Shown: positions 24,901-36,795 of the stretch, in pieces | Layout of the letters: each line of letters opens with the position of its first letter | How positions within the stretch are numbered: the first letter of the stretch is position 1 | Source of the DNA: Saksenaea vasiformis B4078 | Taxonomy: Eukaryota; Mucoromycota; Mucoromycetes; Mucorales; Saksenaeaceae | Assembly: GCA_000697055.1 (NCBI GenBank) | Contig: JNDT01001822.1 | Span: 38,530-102,529 of the forward strand | DNA length: 64,000 nucleotides | Direction of reading: 5' to 3' | The notes under the pieces: generated by a model | The model's input: the letters and a program-made list of their open reading frames with translations, nothing else | What the model was told of the DNA's origin: nothing | The model's database searches: none | Position numbers and translations under genes: made by a program

Positions 24901-25994
24901 ATGCCTAACCTCAAAGCGGCAAATCCATACCCGACGGATGATCTCGGCAGCGAGATTTGACTATCTGTGCTACTCTGACCGTGGATACCGATTACCCACT
25001 GTTAGTGCTTTTTCCAGTTGACCTGGTATGAGCTGTCTATACAGACAATGTAGTTCCTTTCGTACAGCGCAACTATTTTTTAGTTGCGTACTATATCACG
25101 CAGGAGGTAACGTGAGGAAAGATTCATGAAACATCTTTGTGTTACAAAAGATGGAAGGATCTAAGTTTTTACAGATAAGGGTAGATCATCATAGAAGGAG
25201 TTGTTATTCATGTTACGAAGATGACTGTAGGAATGGCATTTTTATCGGTTATAAATGATTTGATCTACATAATTGGATTGTTTCATGATGAATAGTGGCG
25301 TATTTAATTGACTGTTTATTTTATCTGTTTTCTTCATTATATAGACAACATAAGATTTATGGATTTGATGGGATTGATTTGCATTTCTCCTTTCCTTCCA
25401 TGTTATGATAGGGGTGCGTTGTTTACTGGGGAAAGGTACATATACATATTTCTCCTTTTGCTGCGTTTTATTCTAAATAACAAAATAGTATTTTGCAGAT
25501 CTTCTTCAAGTGAAACTATCGCGGGGAAAGGGAGAAAAAGAGATTTGTCTCATCCCATAGGGTAATGACAGGCGGTAATGAAAAGTAATACTGACATTGA
25601 ATGTTGGATTTAATCACATGGTAAAATATTCAAGTTATGAAATTGAATATCCGATAGGTAATAGAGAAATAATAATAACAATAATAGGATAGAGTATATA
25701 GATATCTTGTTGTCCTTGGCAGATACAAGTGGAAGTGTAGTTATATCTATTTTTGGAGAACTGATAGAATTTAAATGGGCTTTTGTCATCATCTATTTTT
25801 GTTCAACTATTTTTATTTTGATGTGGAGTTTCTTTTTTCTTATTTCTTTTTTGTTTTTTTTTTTTGAAGGAGCAACAAAAAGCGAGGAGGGTTTAAAAAA
25901 AAAACTTATATTTTTATTTTTTATTTTTCTTCTTTTTCAACTGACCCCATTCCTTTCCTTTTTCTTTCCTTTTCTCACTTAAAACAAAAAAACG
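21932..25994. other. Intergenic, about 4 kb without a recognisable gene
   Basis: Short open frames only (none above about 90 codons), none with a recognisable motif. A small tandem duplication (TATCCTAGTTAGTATCCTAGTTGG) is seen near 24260. From about 25800 to 25990 the plus strand becomes extremely T/pyrimidine-rich, which looks like the promoter and 5' UTR of the gene starting at 25995. Confidence 0.6.
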
Positions 25995-26501
25995 ATGGAA
26001 GACGAACCACCTTTAAAGCGTAAACGATCTCTTTGTGAATCATCACCATCCAAAAAATACAAGCATAGCAACAATCATAACAACAACAACAACAACCATA
26101 ACAACAAGAGTGTCCGCTTTGATACAATCGAAGAAATCATATATACCTATTCATCCGATGAATACGATCGTGGTGCTCCTCCTGTCCTATATAAACTTAA
26201 TCCGTCTATTCCATTGAAACCTAGACTTTCTCTCGATATTCCTACTTTACCTCCCTCACCATGCGACTCTGAAGACGATGGAAGCAGTAGTCCGACAACT
26301 CCAGCTGGTGATCGACCTCCCTTTTCCCCACCAAAGAAACAACGTCCTAAACTATCCGTTGATACAAGCGTATGCACTGGTCCATTGTTCTTCACAAATT
26401 TGTCAACGAATCATGTCAGGCACAGGGTTCAGTCCAATTGGGAAGATGATGATGATACAAATAGCTATTTGGTCCCCATGTCCGCATCCGTACTCCTCTG
26501 A
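25995..26501 (+). CDS. Small fungal protein with RVxF-like and YDR motif
   Basis: A single exon of 168 residues preceded by a T-rich leader; the ATG context AAACGATGG is good. The N-terminus is basic (PLKRKRSL, a possible nuclear signal), followed by an Asn/His run encoded by an AAC repeat. Residues about 38-59 read KSVRFDTIEEIIYTYSSDEY then DRG. KSVRF fits the protein phosphatase 1 docking consensus RVxF, and the trailing acidic/YTYS/EYDR pattern recurs in another protein of this window (62147-62542, minus). The remainder is Ser/Pro-rich and probably disordered, with PP and SP sites. I infer a regulatory or scaffold protein, perhaps a PP1 partner; function is not shown by the sequence. Confidence 0.8.
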   Translation: MEDEPPLKRKRSLCESSPSKKYKHSNNHNNNNNNHNNKSVRFDTIEEIIYTYSSDEYDRGAPPVLYKLNPSIPLKPRLSLDIPTLPPSPCDSEDDGSSSPTTPAGDRPPFSPPKKQRPKLSVDTSVCTGPLFFTNLSTNHVRHRVQSNWEDDDDTNSYLVPMSASVLL

Positions 26502-27590
26502 AGCCCCTCTATCCCCTCTACTATATTATACACGTCTTTTAATATCACTTTTGTACATTTTTTTCTTTTCTTTTTTTTTATATAAAAAAACAAAAAAAAG
26601 GAAGTCTTAATTGTGGTGCTTCGTCATCGGCCTGGATTATTATTGGTTGACGGAATGTACAAGCTGAAATACAAAAGTTACAGAGATAGAAAAATGAAGC
26701 GTGTAGCAGATTACAAAAAGTCGGATGCACTTTATGACGCCATGATACAGTTAGAGGTCTGTTCGTTTAACACGGGGTCAAGGTTAATTGGTAACACAGA
26801 AATAGAAGAATGCTTTTGTTATAAGAAATCACACAAATGGCCATTCTATGCGATGTAGATCCTATCTTATTATATGTCTAGACAACTGAACTAAAGACTT
26901 TTACTAGACGTAAAACTTTTCCAAGGATCCCTTCTGTAGCCATTTTGATCCGAGCAAGGTCTAAAGTCAATGGACAAGGACGCCCTCAATAATGTCGCCT
27001 ATTTTCAATGCGATCTTCGGACATGTCCCCTTAACTTGTTGTCCATTTGCAGAGGTACGATGTTTTCCCCGGTGTCTCGATGTCGAAGTGGAATCGCCAA
27101 AAATTGACTCCGTTGTCCGCCAAATGTTCGTCCAAAGAGCATGGTTCCTACCGGGTAAAAGAGAATCTCTTAGTTACGTTTTTCTTTCTTTCATCAGTCA
27201 ATGCGTCCTAGTCCAAGGGTAAAGCGGGAACTACGGACCATTGAATGGTACAAAGTAAAGCGGCACAAGTGGGAATTGATGGTGTGCTGGCCTGAGAATG
27301 AGTGTCGCGTGTTCTAAAAATAAATGTCGCCATGTTGACAAATTAGATATCGGATGCCTTGTCGTACAAGCTTTGACTCATATAAAGGGACTAGCATTTT
27401 TGTGGAATCTTTATCATAATGAGCATTCCGGTTTCGTATAACATAGGAAAGGTGCGACTGCCGACGATAACGGCAAGTCGACGAGAACTGCAAACCAGAG
27501 ACGAGAGATTATATGGTTGACGATGAATAGCATTGCCTTGAAACCTTGAGCAGTTTTACACACAGTGATTGTCTATGTTATCTCGACAAG
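26502..27590. other. Intergenic, short orphan frames
   Basis: After a T-rich and A-rich terminator-like stretch (26540-26605) there are small plus-strand open frames at 26613-26858 and 26992-27222. The first contains SYRDRKMKRVADYKKSDALY, which looks protein-like but which I cannot place. It may be transposon debris, as the following kilobases are. Confidence 0.4.
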
Positions 27591-27843
27591 GTGAAAAATG
27601 AGGTCGAGGTCATGCAAATAAAAGGCGATGGAGGCGTCGATAGATTGGAGCTACACACTCTATACAGATCAGGACAAGATGCGGCTCCTCGAGCAGGCCT
27701 TCGGGAAGCGTCTGAGTATCTGTACAGCCACAAAGCAGTTAGGAATCGAAGTTGGAATGGGAGACAGGTGTGCCAAACTGTTGGAGAGGAGCTCTGATAG
27801 CAGACAAAATTTTCGAGGCAGATTTTGTATCCACGCACCGTAG
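27591..27843 (+). pseudogene. Tc1/IS630-type transposase N-terminal relic
   Basis: A short plus-strand frame (27628-27843) contains YTDQDKMRLLEQAFGKRLSI followed by CTATKQLGIEV, which resembles the N-terminal helix-turn-helix of IS630/Tc1-like transposases from Mucoromycota (recognised from memory). Only this DNA-binding part is discernible. The DDE catalytic core is not found downstream, and frames are broken. I read it as a truncated, dead copy. Confidence 0.45.
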
Positions 27844-28379
27844 ACTCGGGCGACAGCAGCAATCATATTCTCGATGTAAAGTCGAGAGAAATGGAATCAG
27901 GTCAGGCCATATGAAAACGGGTCACAGGAACGAAGGTAGATCAGGCAAAAACGCTGCCTTTTGAATGATATGTTTGCATCAACTACTTATTTCCTTACAT
28001 TCAAATCGAACAAATTTTGCGCTGGAGAGTAATGAGCTTTGCACGGGCAAGTCGTTCGTTTTGCCCGGATAACCTGAACTTTGCATTGGAGCAGTCCATT
28101 GTATCAGCGATGTATTTCTCAGTACCTTACCAAAAGACATAAATATGACTCGAGAGGATATCGTCTTGCATGAAGTTGTGTTTCGATGATGATGTCCTCA
28201 GTATCCCAGCGGAAAGCACGGAAACATCTCAAAATAAGGAAGGTGTTCCATCGAAGCAAAAACATCTTTCATATTGGGGTTGTTCAGCGATAGCTTCTCA
28301 GGATTATGACCAAATTAGTAGAAACGCTTCAACATTGAGAGACTACATTCAGAATAATCCGTATTTAGGAGGACCCATG

Positions 28380-29100
28380 GACCGTTTTTATTTCTTTGGC
28401 TTTGTTTCCTTTGAAAACTCACCGGCCGCAAGGATCTCAATCTGCACATGTATAGAATTACTGATGCTTTCTTTGTCTCTATTACTTAGCCTACATGACC
28501 TCTGTCCCGAAGCGTCTCGGCTGTGATGTATACCCTTGTTCGCCATAGGATAGTAAATGTTGCCACTCGCGGCTTTACTCATCTTCCACAAACAGAACCT
28601 CGCCAGGCGTTGCATCGCTTCAAGTCCTCTGGAGTACGTCTATGGCCACGGAGTTTTATTTTGATCTACAGCCTCCAAGAGCCCAAGAATGGGCCTATTG
28701 ATGCGCAGATTCTTGCATTGAGTGGCGGCGCAACTGGGTGCCATGCAGCGTCTCTTGAACTCATTACTTGATAGTTCAATATCGTGTTCGCCGTCGTTCA
28801 TTTATTTGAACAATAGGTCAATCTTTCTTCCATGCATCCTGCTCTGTGGCTACCATGAGAGACGATTTTGTTGAATTGGCGTGCGTGTTCAGTGCAGCTA
28901 CTTGCTATTTCGCGATCGATGAGCTGGATTCTAGTGAATCGAAATAACTGCTCCATAATGCTTGCCACGCACCGATATACTGTGGTTTCTGAATCGGCTA
29001 AGTCCCAATTCTCGACTGTTTCAATGATATACTCTATGATTTTCAACACTGGGTATCCTGAGAGTGTCGATCGTTGCGCAGCAATGGTCACTTGGCATCA
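28380..29100 (-). pseudogene. Relic of a PD-(D/E)XK-like Mucoromycota repeat gene
   Basis: On the minus strand a broken frame reads DLADSETTVYRCVASIMEQL, then in a shifted frame GRKIDLLFK, a TAA, and NDGEHDIELSSNEFK followed by TQCKNLRINRPILGLLEAV. The pattern IDLL...ELSSNEFK (Asp, then Glu-x-Lys) resembles the active site of PD-(D/E)XK nuclease-fold proteins. I recall similar high-copy orphan genes in Mucoromycota genomes; that is memory, not a search. At least one frameshift and two stops make it a pseudogene. A related relic lies at 55690-56309. Confidence 0.45.
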
Positions 29101-30201
29101 TCAATCGTGGCCAGCGTACCCTCGATACATGCGCCGTTCTTAGCAACCTTGTTAGTGATTTGGTCAAAGAGGCCTGTTGACCGTTCTGTCAAGTGGTGAT
29201 TATTAAAATTGTCAACAAGCAGGCCGACCTAATCTTGGCCAAAATCTGTGGGATGATACAAGCGATCTTGTCCATCTTTATTGGCTTCACTTTCGCGTGA
29301 GGCTTCCACTCTTGCTGACCCCTGATAAATCGTTGGCGCCATCAATTGAAGAGATCCTCTACAGACGTGGTATTATCCGTGAGGGACCATCCAGCGATAC
29401 TATCCAGCTTTGTTTCAGCAAACACATCAGCGGATTTCGGTTGCTGATGATGTACTGTTTTAATTGGTCATATCCAGCATAACGGTTTCCAACATTTGCA
29501 AGAACGAACAAGTATAAAAAAGCGGTTAGATAAAAGGAAAGAGGTAGAAAGCGAGCTGAAAGAACGTTGAAATGAGTATCTCGTTTAAAACATTTCTACG
29601 CCTTATGGCAGGATAATGAGAAAGCATCACTGAACCATTTCGATGAAAAAGGACGCTACTGCTTCGATGGGACGTTTTTCTTCTCTCAGAGCAAGTTTTA
29701 TACCTTTTGGCAGGGTACTGATAAATCTATACTAATAAATGAACTACTCCAATGCAAAACTCAAGTCATCCGGACGCGAGCTACTTCCCAGGGCAGGGGT
29801 TCACAGCATAAAATTCATTCGACTTGGAGTATCAAGCGATATTTAATTGACGCAAATGTATCGTGAGACCGCAAAATTTCTGGAAACCAGGTTTCGCACT
29901 CATCCAAGACCAATGTCTTCTCTAGTCACGGGCGATGCGTACAGGAACAGCTTGGTCATTGAAATTGAAATTCCAGCGACCCTGTCGGACAATGACCTTT
30001 GGGCCATTTATCTTAAAATAAAGGGGCCCTTTTTAATTTGACCCATATCTTGTCTTCCGTATACTTGAGCTTTGCCTCTGACCAGTAAAAGAAGATCTTA
30101 GACTCTTAGCCGGAAAGTCACACTTCGCGATACTTGTGTAACATACTCTCCAATTTCATAGGATCCGTCGTTGCTTGTCGTTTTTCTTCTCTTTATCCGT
30201 A
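29101..30201. other. Intergenic before NAD kinase
   Basis: Plus-strand frames of about 60 codons (29297-29482, 29847-30041) have protein-like composition but no recognisable motif. They may be further debris of the preceding relic zone. The NAD kinase promoter lies at the high end; no clear TATA is seen. Confidence 0.45.
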
Positions 30202-32424
30202 ATGCCACGCGACCTAAAGACTACGTCGACACAGCATGCTAGTTCATCTCGACCAGACCCCATTTTAACAGATGATTTTATGATTGCAACGGAAGAAACG
30301 ATAACCAATGGCGAACATGAAAGTTTCTTGGAAACACCACAACCAACCAAGCAACGGCATGCGCCTGTTCTTGCTAGTCATGCCTCAACACTATCTGACA
30401 CAGCCGAAGTCGTTCGTGAAGTGGCTAAGAAAATTGGTAAAAATATCGTCTACGTAATCCTAAATACCAACTTCGGCCCGCCCTGTAGGAAAGACACGGA
30501 TAAAATGGGAAAACCCTAAATCTGTCATGATCATCACCAAACCCGGAGATATCTCCCTTATCCGTATGACTCGTGAGTTGGCTTTGTGGTTAATAGAAAC
30601 GCCACGTTACGGACAACCAAGTGGTATTACTGTGTAGGTCGAACTTTTCTGTATGCTTTTATAAATACATTATGCTAACATGCAAATGATTGACAGTTAT
30701 GTGGATGGAAAGATCAAGGCGTCGAGGAATTTTGCTTACAAAAAGATTCTACGTCGTCATCCCGTGTGCGAACACAAATTACGGTTTTGGTCCCCGGAGC
30801 TGGTTGCTGCCGAACCAAACGCATTCGATTTCATTGTTACGGTAAAGATCACTAGGGCAGGCTGTCCACATCTTTTTTTATCATTTTGGATGCTTATCAC
30901 TTATTTTAGCTTGGAGGTGATGGCACGGTATGTAAATCTCCCGGTTGTACGAGTGCCAACAACTTCTCTGGTTAGGTACTCTTTGCGTCGTGGCTTTTCC
31001 AAGGTTATACCCCTCCTGTGATTCCCTTCCAGATGGGTTCACTTGGCTTTTTAACACCTTTTGCGTTCGAAAACTACCAGCACTATCTAACGCAAGCCAT
31101 AGAAAACGGTGTACGTATCAATCTTCGAGGTCGTCTGACGTGCACCGTTTATCGACGTGAAGTCAATCCAAACTCAAAATGCACCGTCAAATTACGTAAT
31201 ATCAAACGAGATCCGTCTACCGGCAAAATTATGGTCGGCGATTGGTGTACCTCCCCAAAAGAAAAGAAACACCTAAAGAAGTTTGGTGAAGTGGATGGAG
31301 AAGATTATGATGACGAAGATAGTGGTACGCAGCACAGAGCAACGGAAGACGACGAAGAAGGTTTGACAGATTACCGACAAATTCCATTTTTTACCACTGT
31401 TCCCGTTGAACGCTATCACGTCATCAATGATCTTGTGGTGGATCGTGGTCCTAGTCCCTACATGAGCTTATTGGAATTGTTCGGTGATGATAAGCATCTG
31501 ACCACAGTACAAGCGGATGGCTTAGCAATATCCTCTCCTACAGGTAGCACAGCCTATTCTGTAAGTCTAAAAAGGAAAAGGAAAGGGAGGCAGCCGATCT
31601 GATATGTACATTATTCTAGCTGTCGGCTGGCGGTTCTTTAACGCATCCGGAAATTCGTGCATTGTTGATCACGCCCATATGTCCGCATACACTTTCTTTT
31701 CGACCTACATTAGTACCGGATTCGATGGAATTACGTATTTGTGTTCCCTATAATTCTAGGAATACAGCGTGGGCAAGCTTTGATGGACGTGGACGTGTTG
31801 AACTAAAACGTAAGTCGAACAAAAGGGAGAAAAAGGAAACATTGTTTTTATGCATGTACATATGTATGTAGAGGGCGATCATATCAAAGTGACGGCATCC
31901 AAATACCCCTTTCCGACTGTATGTATATCTATTCCATAGGGATTCTCCGTCTGTTCTCATGCATTTGCTAGGTATGTAAAGAAGATCAGGCGACAGATTG
32001 GTTCAATTCGCTGTCGAAATGTCTCCACTGGAACAAACGGGAGCGGCAAAAATCATTTGCCGTGGTTGAATCACATCGGGGTAAAAGTACCCAGTCTAGT
32101 ACACCCTCAACCCCTGTGCGTGCCAATCTTTCACGACCGCCTTCATCCACACAGCTTTCACGTATGGGGAATTCACGAAAATCATTGTCGGATACGAGCC
32201 ATGAAGAAGTGTTTGCCATGATCATTGACGATGATGACCGCGTTGGCACATACAAGGATGATAGTACGACCGACAGCTTACAGAAGGAAGACGATGAAGA
32301 TGAAGATGAAGAAGGTGATGATAATGAAGAATATGAGGATGAGTTCCCCAGATGGACAGACGAAGAAATTTTAAGGGCGCGGAGGTACTATGCAAAAGAA
32401 GTGGATCGACCGCCACGACTTTAG
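30202..32424 (+). CDS. NAD/NADH kinase (Utr1-like)
   Basis: Eight exons (30202-30436, 30489-30633, 30697-30841, 30910-30927, 30976-31560, 31620-31809, 31872-31918, 31972-32424) give 605 residues. The enzyme makes NADP(H) from NAD(H) with ATP in the cytosol. Conserved blocks are [12 protein letters not shown], the GGDGT motif at residues 176-181 carried alone by an 18-nt exon, [26 protein letters not shown], the NAD-binding [35 protein letters not shown] and [11 protein letters not shown] roughly 75-residue Ser/Thr-rich N-terminus and a strongly acidic C-terminal tail (Glu/Asp repeat near 32280-32345) extend beyond the catalytic core, as in fungal Utr1-type kinases. The ATG at 30202 is the only one in the open first exon. 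It converges on the minus-strand kinase with only 84 bp between stops. Confidence 0.95.
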
Positions 32425-32508
32425 CATATCTTTCTTAAAGAGAAAAGAAGAATTCTAATCCGCCTTTTTTTTATTCTCTCTTTTTTTTCTTTTTCTTTTA
32501 CATGTTAA

Positions 32509-34809
32509 CTATTGTTGGCTATTTCGGCCATCCAGACCCATGACTCCAGCGATCCATCCACTGGCCATTTTAAATACAGTACTGGACCCTTGTTGTTTTG
32601 AAAACCGCAGGGCAACCAATTGATTCGATGATGATCGTCTATGTACGATGAGTTCAATGCTGAATACTGCAACTCCATCTTTCTTTTTGTTCCTCGCTGC
32701 TGTATTCTGGGATTCCCGCCTTTCATCTAAAGAATGTCTTTGTTTTGAGCGACCAAAGAACGATGTCGTCATGGAAGATGTGAGATGAGATAAAAGTGGC
32801 AGCGACAAGCGCTTCCGTTGACTGGAATCTTTATCCATAAATACAACCTCCTCATTGCCGGTTAAATGCGTCCGTGCTGTGGTCTGACTGCTGCTACGAC
32901 TTGTCCGCCGTTGCACTTGTTTCTGCGGATGTGATTCTGACGTTTTACTTGCATCACGTAGCGTCAGAACGCATATGAGTTGTGAAGGTGTCTCGTGGAC
33001 ATAGGAAATCCCCATCAACTGACAGGTGCGTTTTAACAGTTCCATCGTGTGACGCCCACTCCGATCCAATGCATAGGATAAAACTTGCGGATCGATGGGC
33101 GAACTGTTTTCATCTTCTTCTACGCTGGACAAGGAGGAAAATGATGTGCTTTGGGAGGAGGAGAGGGACGGTAATTCTTGCTGTTGATTTCGTGAATGAC
33201 GGCTATTGTCGCTGCTACTAGAGCTGCTTCTTTCACCATGACAACCGTGGATATGGAAATGGAACACCTGATCTCGGGTCAACCGATGCATGACCTGGGA
33301 TAACCGCGAAAATCCACTACCCGTTGTTTTCTTTCCGGGTCGGAAGGGCGTCCGCAGCAACGCAATTGTTTCCCATTTTTCGGCTGTTCGGATACCTAGG
33401 TGGCGTGCACGATTGCAGATCGACCGCAGCAATTCCGATCGCAACAGCTCGACATTTTGTTGGTGTGACGTGAAATAGGTTGAAGAGTTGATGGGATGAT
33501 AAATTACAGTACGCCTCACTGTCGTCCGGTAAGGTTCTGCTTGTTGTTCCCGCATAAACTGATGGCGTGCACGCCTTTCTCGTTCGTCCATGTCGCTATT
33601 GGTCACTGTCTCGTCGTAAACTGTCTTCGGTGTCTCTGAGACCGGACACGGAAGTTGACCAGATTGGGTCAGCCATGGATCGTCATGGAGTGCCTGGCGT
33701 ACTGTGATTCGTTTCCGACGATCCGTCTGTAAACATTTCCGGATAGTTGCTTGCAACGCCTTGCTTAAGGTCTCTGGCATGGGAAAATTGCCGCTGCACA
33801 CATGTTTTTTTAATTCACCCACGGCTGAAAAAGATCACACCAGAAACTTTCTGTTAGCTGTCAAATGTCTCCTTTTTTTTTCTTTGCTTTGCTTACTCTG
33901 TGCATGCGAAAAAGGTTCAAAGCCTGCAGTCATTCGGAAAAGAGCGACACCGAGACACCAACAATCCACCTCAGGACCGTAGTACTTTTGACCACTGATA
34001 ATCTCAGGACTATAATAAAGCATGGACCCTTTACAAATCATGAGTGGACGAAAACTTAAACTTTTTTCTTTTACTTTACCGCAAATGGTGCGCAGTCGCT
34101 GCAGTCCAAATCGATTACCAAGTCCAAAATCAGCCAGTTTCACAACACCTTCGGGCGTCACCATCACATTAGGCGTCTTTTTTTTATCCAAAAGAAAAAG
34201 TGAAGTTTAGATAATTAAGTTACTGGTCACATCTTTTTATTACCTTGAGATCTCGGTGGACGATCCACCGACTGTGACAAAAGCTAACGGCGGTGACTAA
34301 TTGACGAAACAGAGAACGTGCTTCGTCTTCGTCCAGATGGCCACCTTTGCTTTGTAGATATTCGTCGAGATTTGAACCGGGTACGTACTCCATCACCAAA
34401 AACAGCGAGTCGCAAGTCTCGAAAGTTTCGTAAAGTCTCACAATATTTTCATGATTCAGTAGCTCCATCAGATCAATTTCTCGGACAAGACGAGACATGA
34501 CCCGATAATCGTGCGCCTGCTTATCAATAATCTAAAGCAACGATTTATAATCCATTCAAAGGAAGCCAAGAGAGCAATTACCTTGATAGCCACTTCTTTA
34601 TCTGTTTCGATATGTTTGGCATACATGACACGACTGAATTTACCGTTGCCCAAGGGACGGATAAATTGGTAGGAGCCGATACCGTTGATCAACCCATCCT
34701 GATTGGTGTTCGATGTCGATAGTGATACACTGGATGAGCTTGCATCCTGTTTCTCCGCAGATGGTTTCTTGGATATCGATCGTCTGATAGATAATGGGAT
34801 GCCTTTCAT
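32509..34809 (-). CDS. CAMK-type Ser/Thr protein kinase with C-terminal KA1-like domain
   Basis: Five exons (34809-34582, 34531-34244, 34176-34080, 34028-33897, 33824-32509) give 686 residues. The kinase domain begins at about 47: glycine loop LGNGKFSRV at 53-61, VAIK with the ATP Lys at 76, VHRDLK at the end of exon 2, then TPNVMV and ADFGLGN, and SPEIISGQKYYGPEVDCW. The catalytic-loop Asn is present although the usual Pro-Glu is replaced by Thr-Pro. A long Ser/Arg-rich linker follows. The last 45 residues (FSIELIVHRRSSSNQLVALR then FSKQQG) look like a KA1 membrane-binding domain, as in MARK/Kin1 or Hsl1/Gin4 kinases. Which branch it belongs to cannot be decided by eye; roles in polarity or the cell cycle are inference. 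Confidence 0.88.
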
Positions 34810-35605
34810 TGTCAAAAACACGTTGACAGGAGTAAATGGTTGAGAAGAAGGGGAAAACTGGGGGAATGAGGAGTACGAGCGGCGTCGGCGGCGGCGGCGT
34901 TATTGTTGTTGACAATAAAAACGGTTATCGAAGAGAAACAATCACAAAAATCGATACGCGTATACTATGTCTCGATATCTTTTTCTATTGTGTGCTGCAC
35001 GTCTCGAACGTTGAATAATGTATTAAAGAAGAGAAGAAGAAGAACAAGGTAAGAAAAAGAAAGAGAAAAAGAAAAAGAAAAAAAAATGGCTGAACAAAAA
35101 AAGAGAAAAAAATGTGTGCCACTCTTCTTTTAAGGAGAATGAATCAAAGAGAGAGTGTGTGTAAACAAAGTATTGAGGGAGCATATTACTTCATATGCAC
35201 AAGAAATTGTTTGTGCCGGGATGCATGTCCCCTTCGGTTTTTCCCCTTTCTTCTACTGCTCGTTTCAGAAACATGTTTTTAACAGAACACATTCACCACA
35301 CACACGTTTACTTTTAAATCCCTGATCTACAATCAAAGAATCACGTTGAAGTTGAAAAATCATATCTACTTATGCAGAATGTTTCTTACTCCAGATAGAC
35401 GCCTACCTTACCTTTTTCTTTTTTCACATGTACACATACGCATACATATGCACGTAGATACACACAAACGCGCACAAGGAAAAAAAAAAGTGGAAGTTTA
35501 TTGGGTAAAGTATGTGTCACACACATCAACAGATTATGAATTATTAAAGAAGAGGCGAAAGGGTTCGTTTAATGATAATGATGCAAGAATATAGATAACA
35601 AGGCT
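34810..35605. other. Intergenic with GGC and purine tracts
   Basis: Holds the kinase promoter and leader, including a GGC trinucleotide run near 34882-34899, then a long purine tract rich in GAA and AAAG at about 35023-35113. A region of CA/TA-rich alternating sequence is near 35425-35480. No gene is apparent; the 35346-35594 plus-strand frame is low complexity. Confidence 0.6.
35023..35113. repeat. Polypurine tract
   Basis: Almost pure A/G on the plus strand for about 90 bp, with GAA and AAAG units ending in an A run. Such tracts can form unusual helices or exclude nucleosomes; here it lies upstream of the KA1 kinase gene. Confidence 0.7.
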
Positions 35606-36499
35606 TTAGAGGAGAGCAAGAGCTGCGATACCTGCACCAGCCAATGCCATCATTGCCTTAGGAGCATCCAATGCACCAGCAGCATTGGTGGGCTTGGCAT
35701 CTCCCGTGGTCTGCGAAGACTTATCCGTCGTGGAGGTAGAAGAAGGGTTGTTGGTGGCCTTTGCACCAGAAGCACCGTTGTTGGCGGCACCAGTAGCAGT
35801 AGGTGTCGTGGCGTAAGTGGCTAAGAAAAAAGGGTGAGACATCATAGATAACAAAGGCAAAGTATTTCAACTTACAAGCCAATTGAAGAGGGTTAGCGGT
35901 ACCGTTGCCCTCAAACTTGAAAACACCGGAGTAAGACCATTCGTTGGTAGCGGAGTCACCAATACGAATCCAGTAGTCGCCCTTTTTAAAGTCGTTCAAA
36001 GGATAAATCTATTTATTTACAAAAGTTAAATCTCAGAATTCAATGACATGTGTTATCATCCACTTTTTAACTTACATCGAATTTCTGCGCGCTACAATCG
36101 ATAGGTGCCTTGGGGTCAGTCACATAGGCGACCAGGCTACACGTTTCTTTTAGTTTCATGTCTCAAGGAGAAAAAAAAGAGTCTTACTTGGAGTTCTTGG
36201 CTGCACCGTTCATCATCTGGATGGCACACTTCTTGTTGGCCTCAGCGGCGTCAGCAGTCCAGGTAATGTTACCATGACCACCAGCAACCTAATCGTTGAG
36301 CGTTAAATTTATTATTTTTTTTGTTTTTGGTTTCTATTTACCCAAGTGGTGTTTTGCCATGGTGTAATAAACTAAAACAATAATGAAAACGTTGAGTAAC
36401 GGTTACAACAGCGTTCTATAAACAACATACGGTAATAGTGGCGGCGGCGTTGGTGGCGGCGGCGACAACGGCGATAGTAGAAAGGATAAGTGACTTCAT
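35606..36499 (-). CDS. Kre9/Knh1-like GPI-anchored cell-wall protein
   Basis: Six exons (36499-36431, 36371-36342, 36288-36188, 36136-36076, 36008-35876, 35820-35606) give 202 residues. An N-terminal signal peptide (MKSLILSTIAVVAAATNAAA) is followed by TPWQNTTWVAGGHGNITWT, the start of a Kre9/Knh1 N-terminal immunoglobulin-like domain, which runs through GDYWIRIGD to FKFEG. A Ser/Thr/Ala-rich stalk follows, and the C-terminus GALDAPKAMMALAGAGIAAL looks like a GPI attachment signal. Such proteins sit at the cell surface and influence wall glucan assembly. Exon 2 is only 30 nt. A TATA box lies about 110 bp upstream of the ATG. Two internal Cys could form the usual disulphide. Confidence 0.9.
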
Positions 36500-36606
36500 T
36501 TTAATTTAGAAGTATAAGGAAAGGAAAGGTTTGTTGGTAATGAAAGTGAGCGAAGAGGGTGCGAAGTCAAAAAAGTAAAGGTGTGATAAATTAGCGTGTC
36601 TATCCT

Positions 36607-36618
36607 CTTTATATAAAG
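36607..36618 (-). promoter_or_regulatory. TATA box of the Kre9-like gene
   Basis: Palindromic CTTTATATAAAG located 108-119 bp upstream of the ATG at 36499, suggesting a strongly expressed gene. Confidence 0.55.
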
Positions 36619-36795
36619 TGAACAGTGGTCGATTGCAAGAGCTCGTGCACTGTGACACAAACTCGAAATTCAAAAGCGGTGTAGGTGTCGGAAGAAGCTA
36701 GTGCCACGTTGTTGGCAGTTCGTTTACAGAATCAAGTTATCATTAAGCTGGTCTCTTTTTTTCCCCTCTTTTATATTCGTTTCTTCTTTTTCTTT

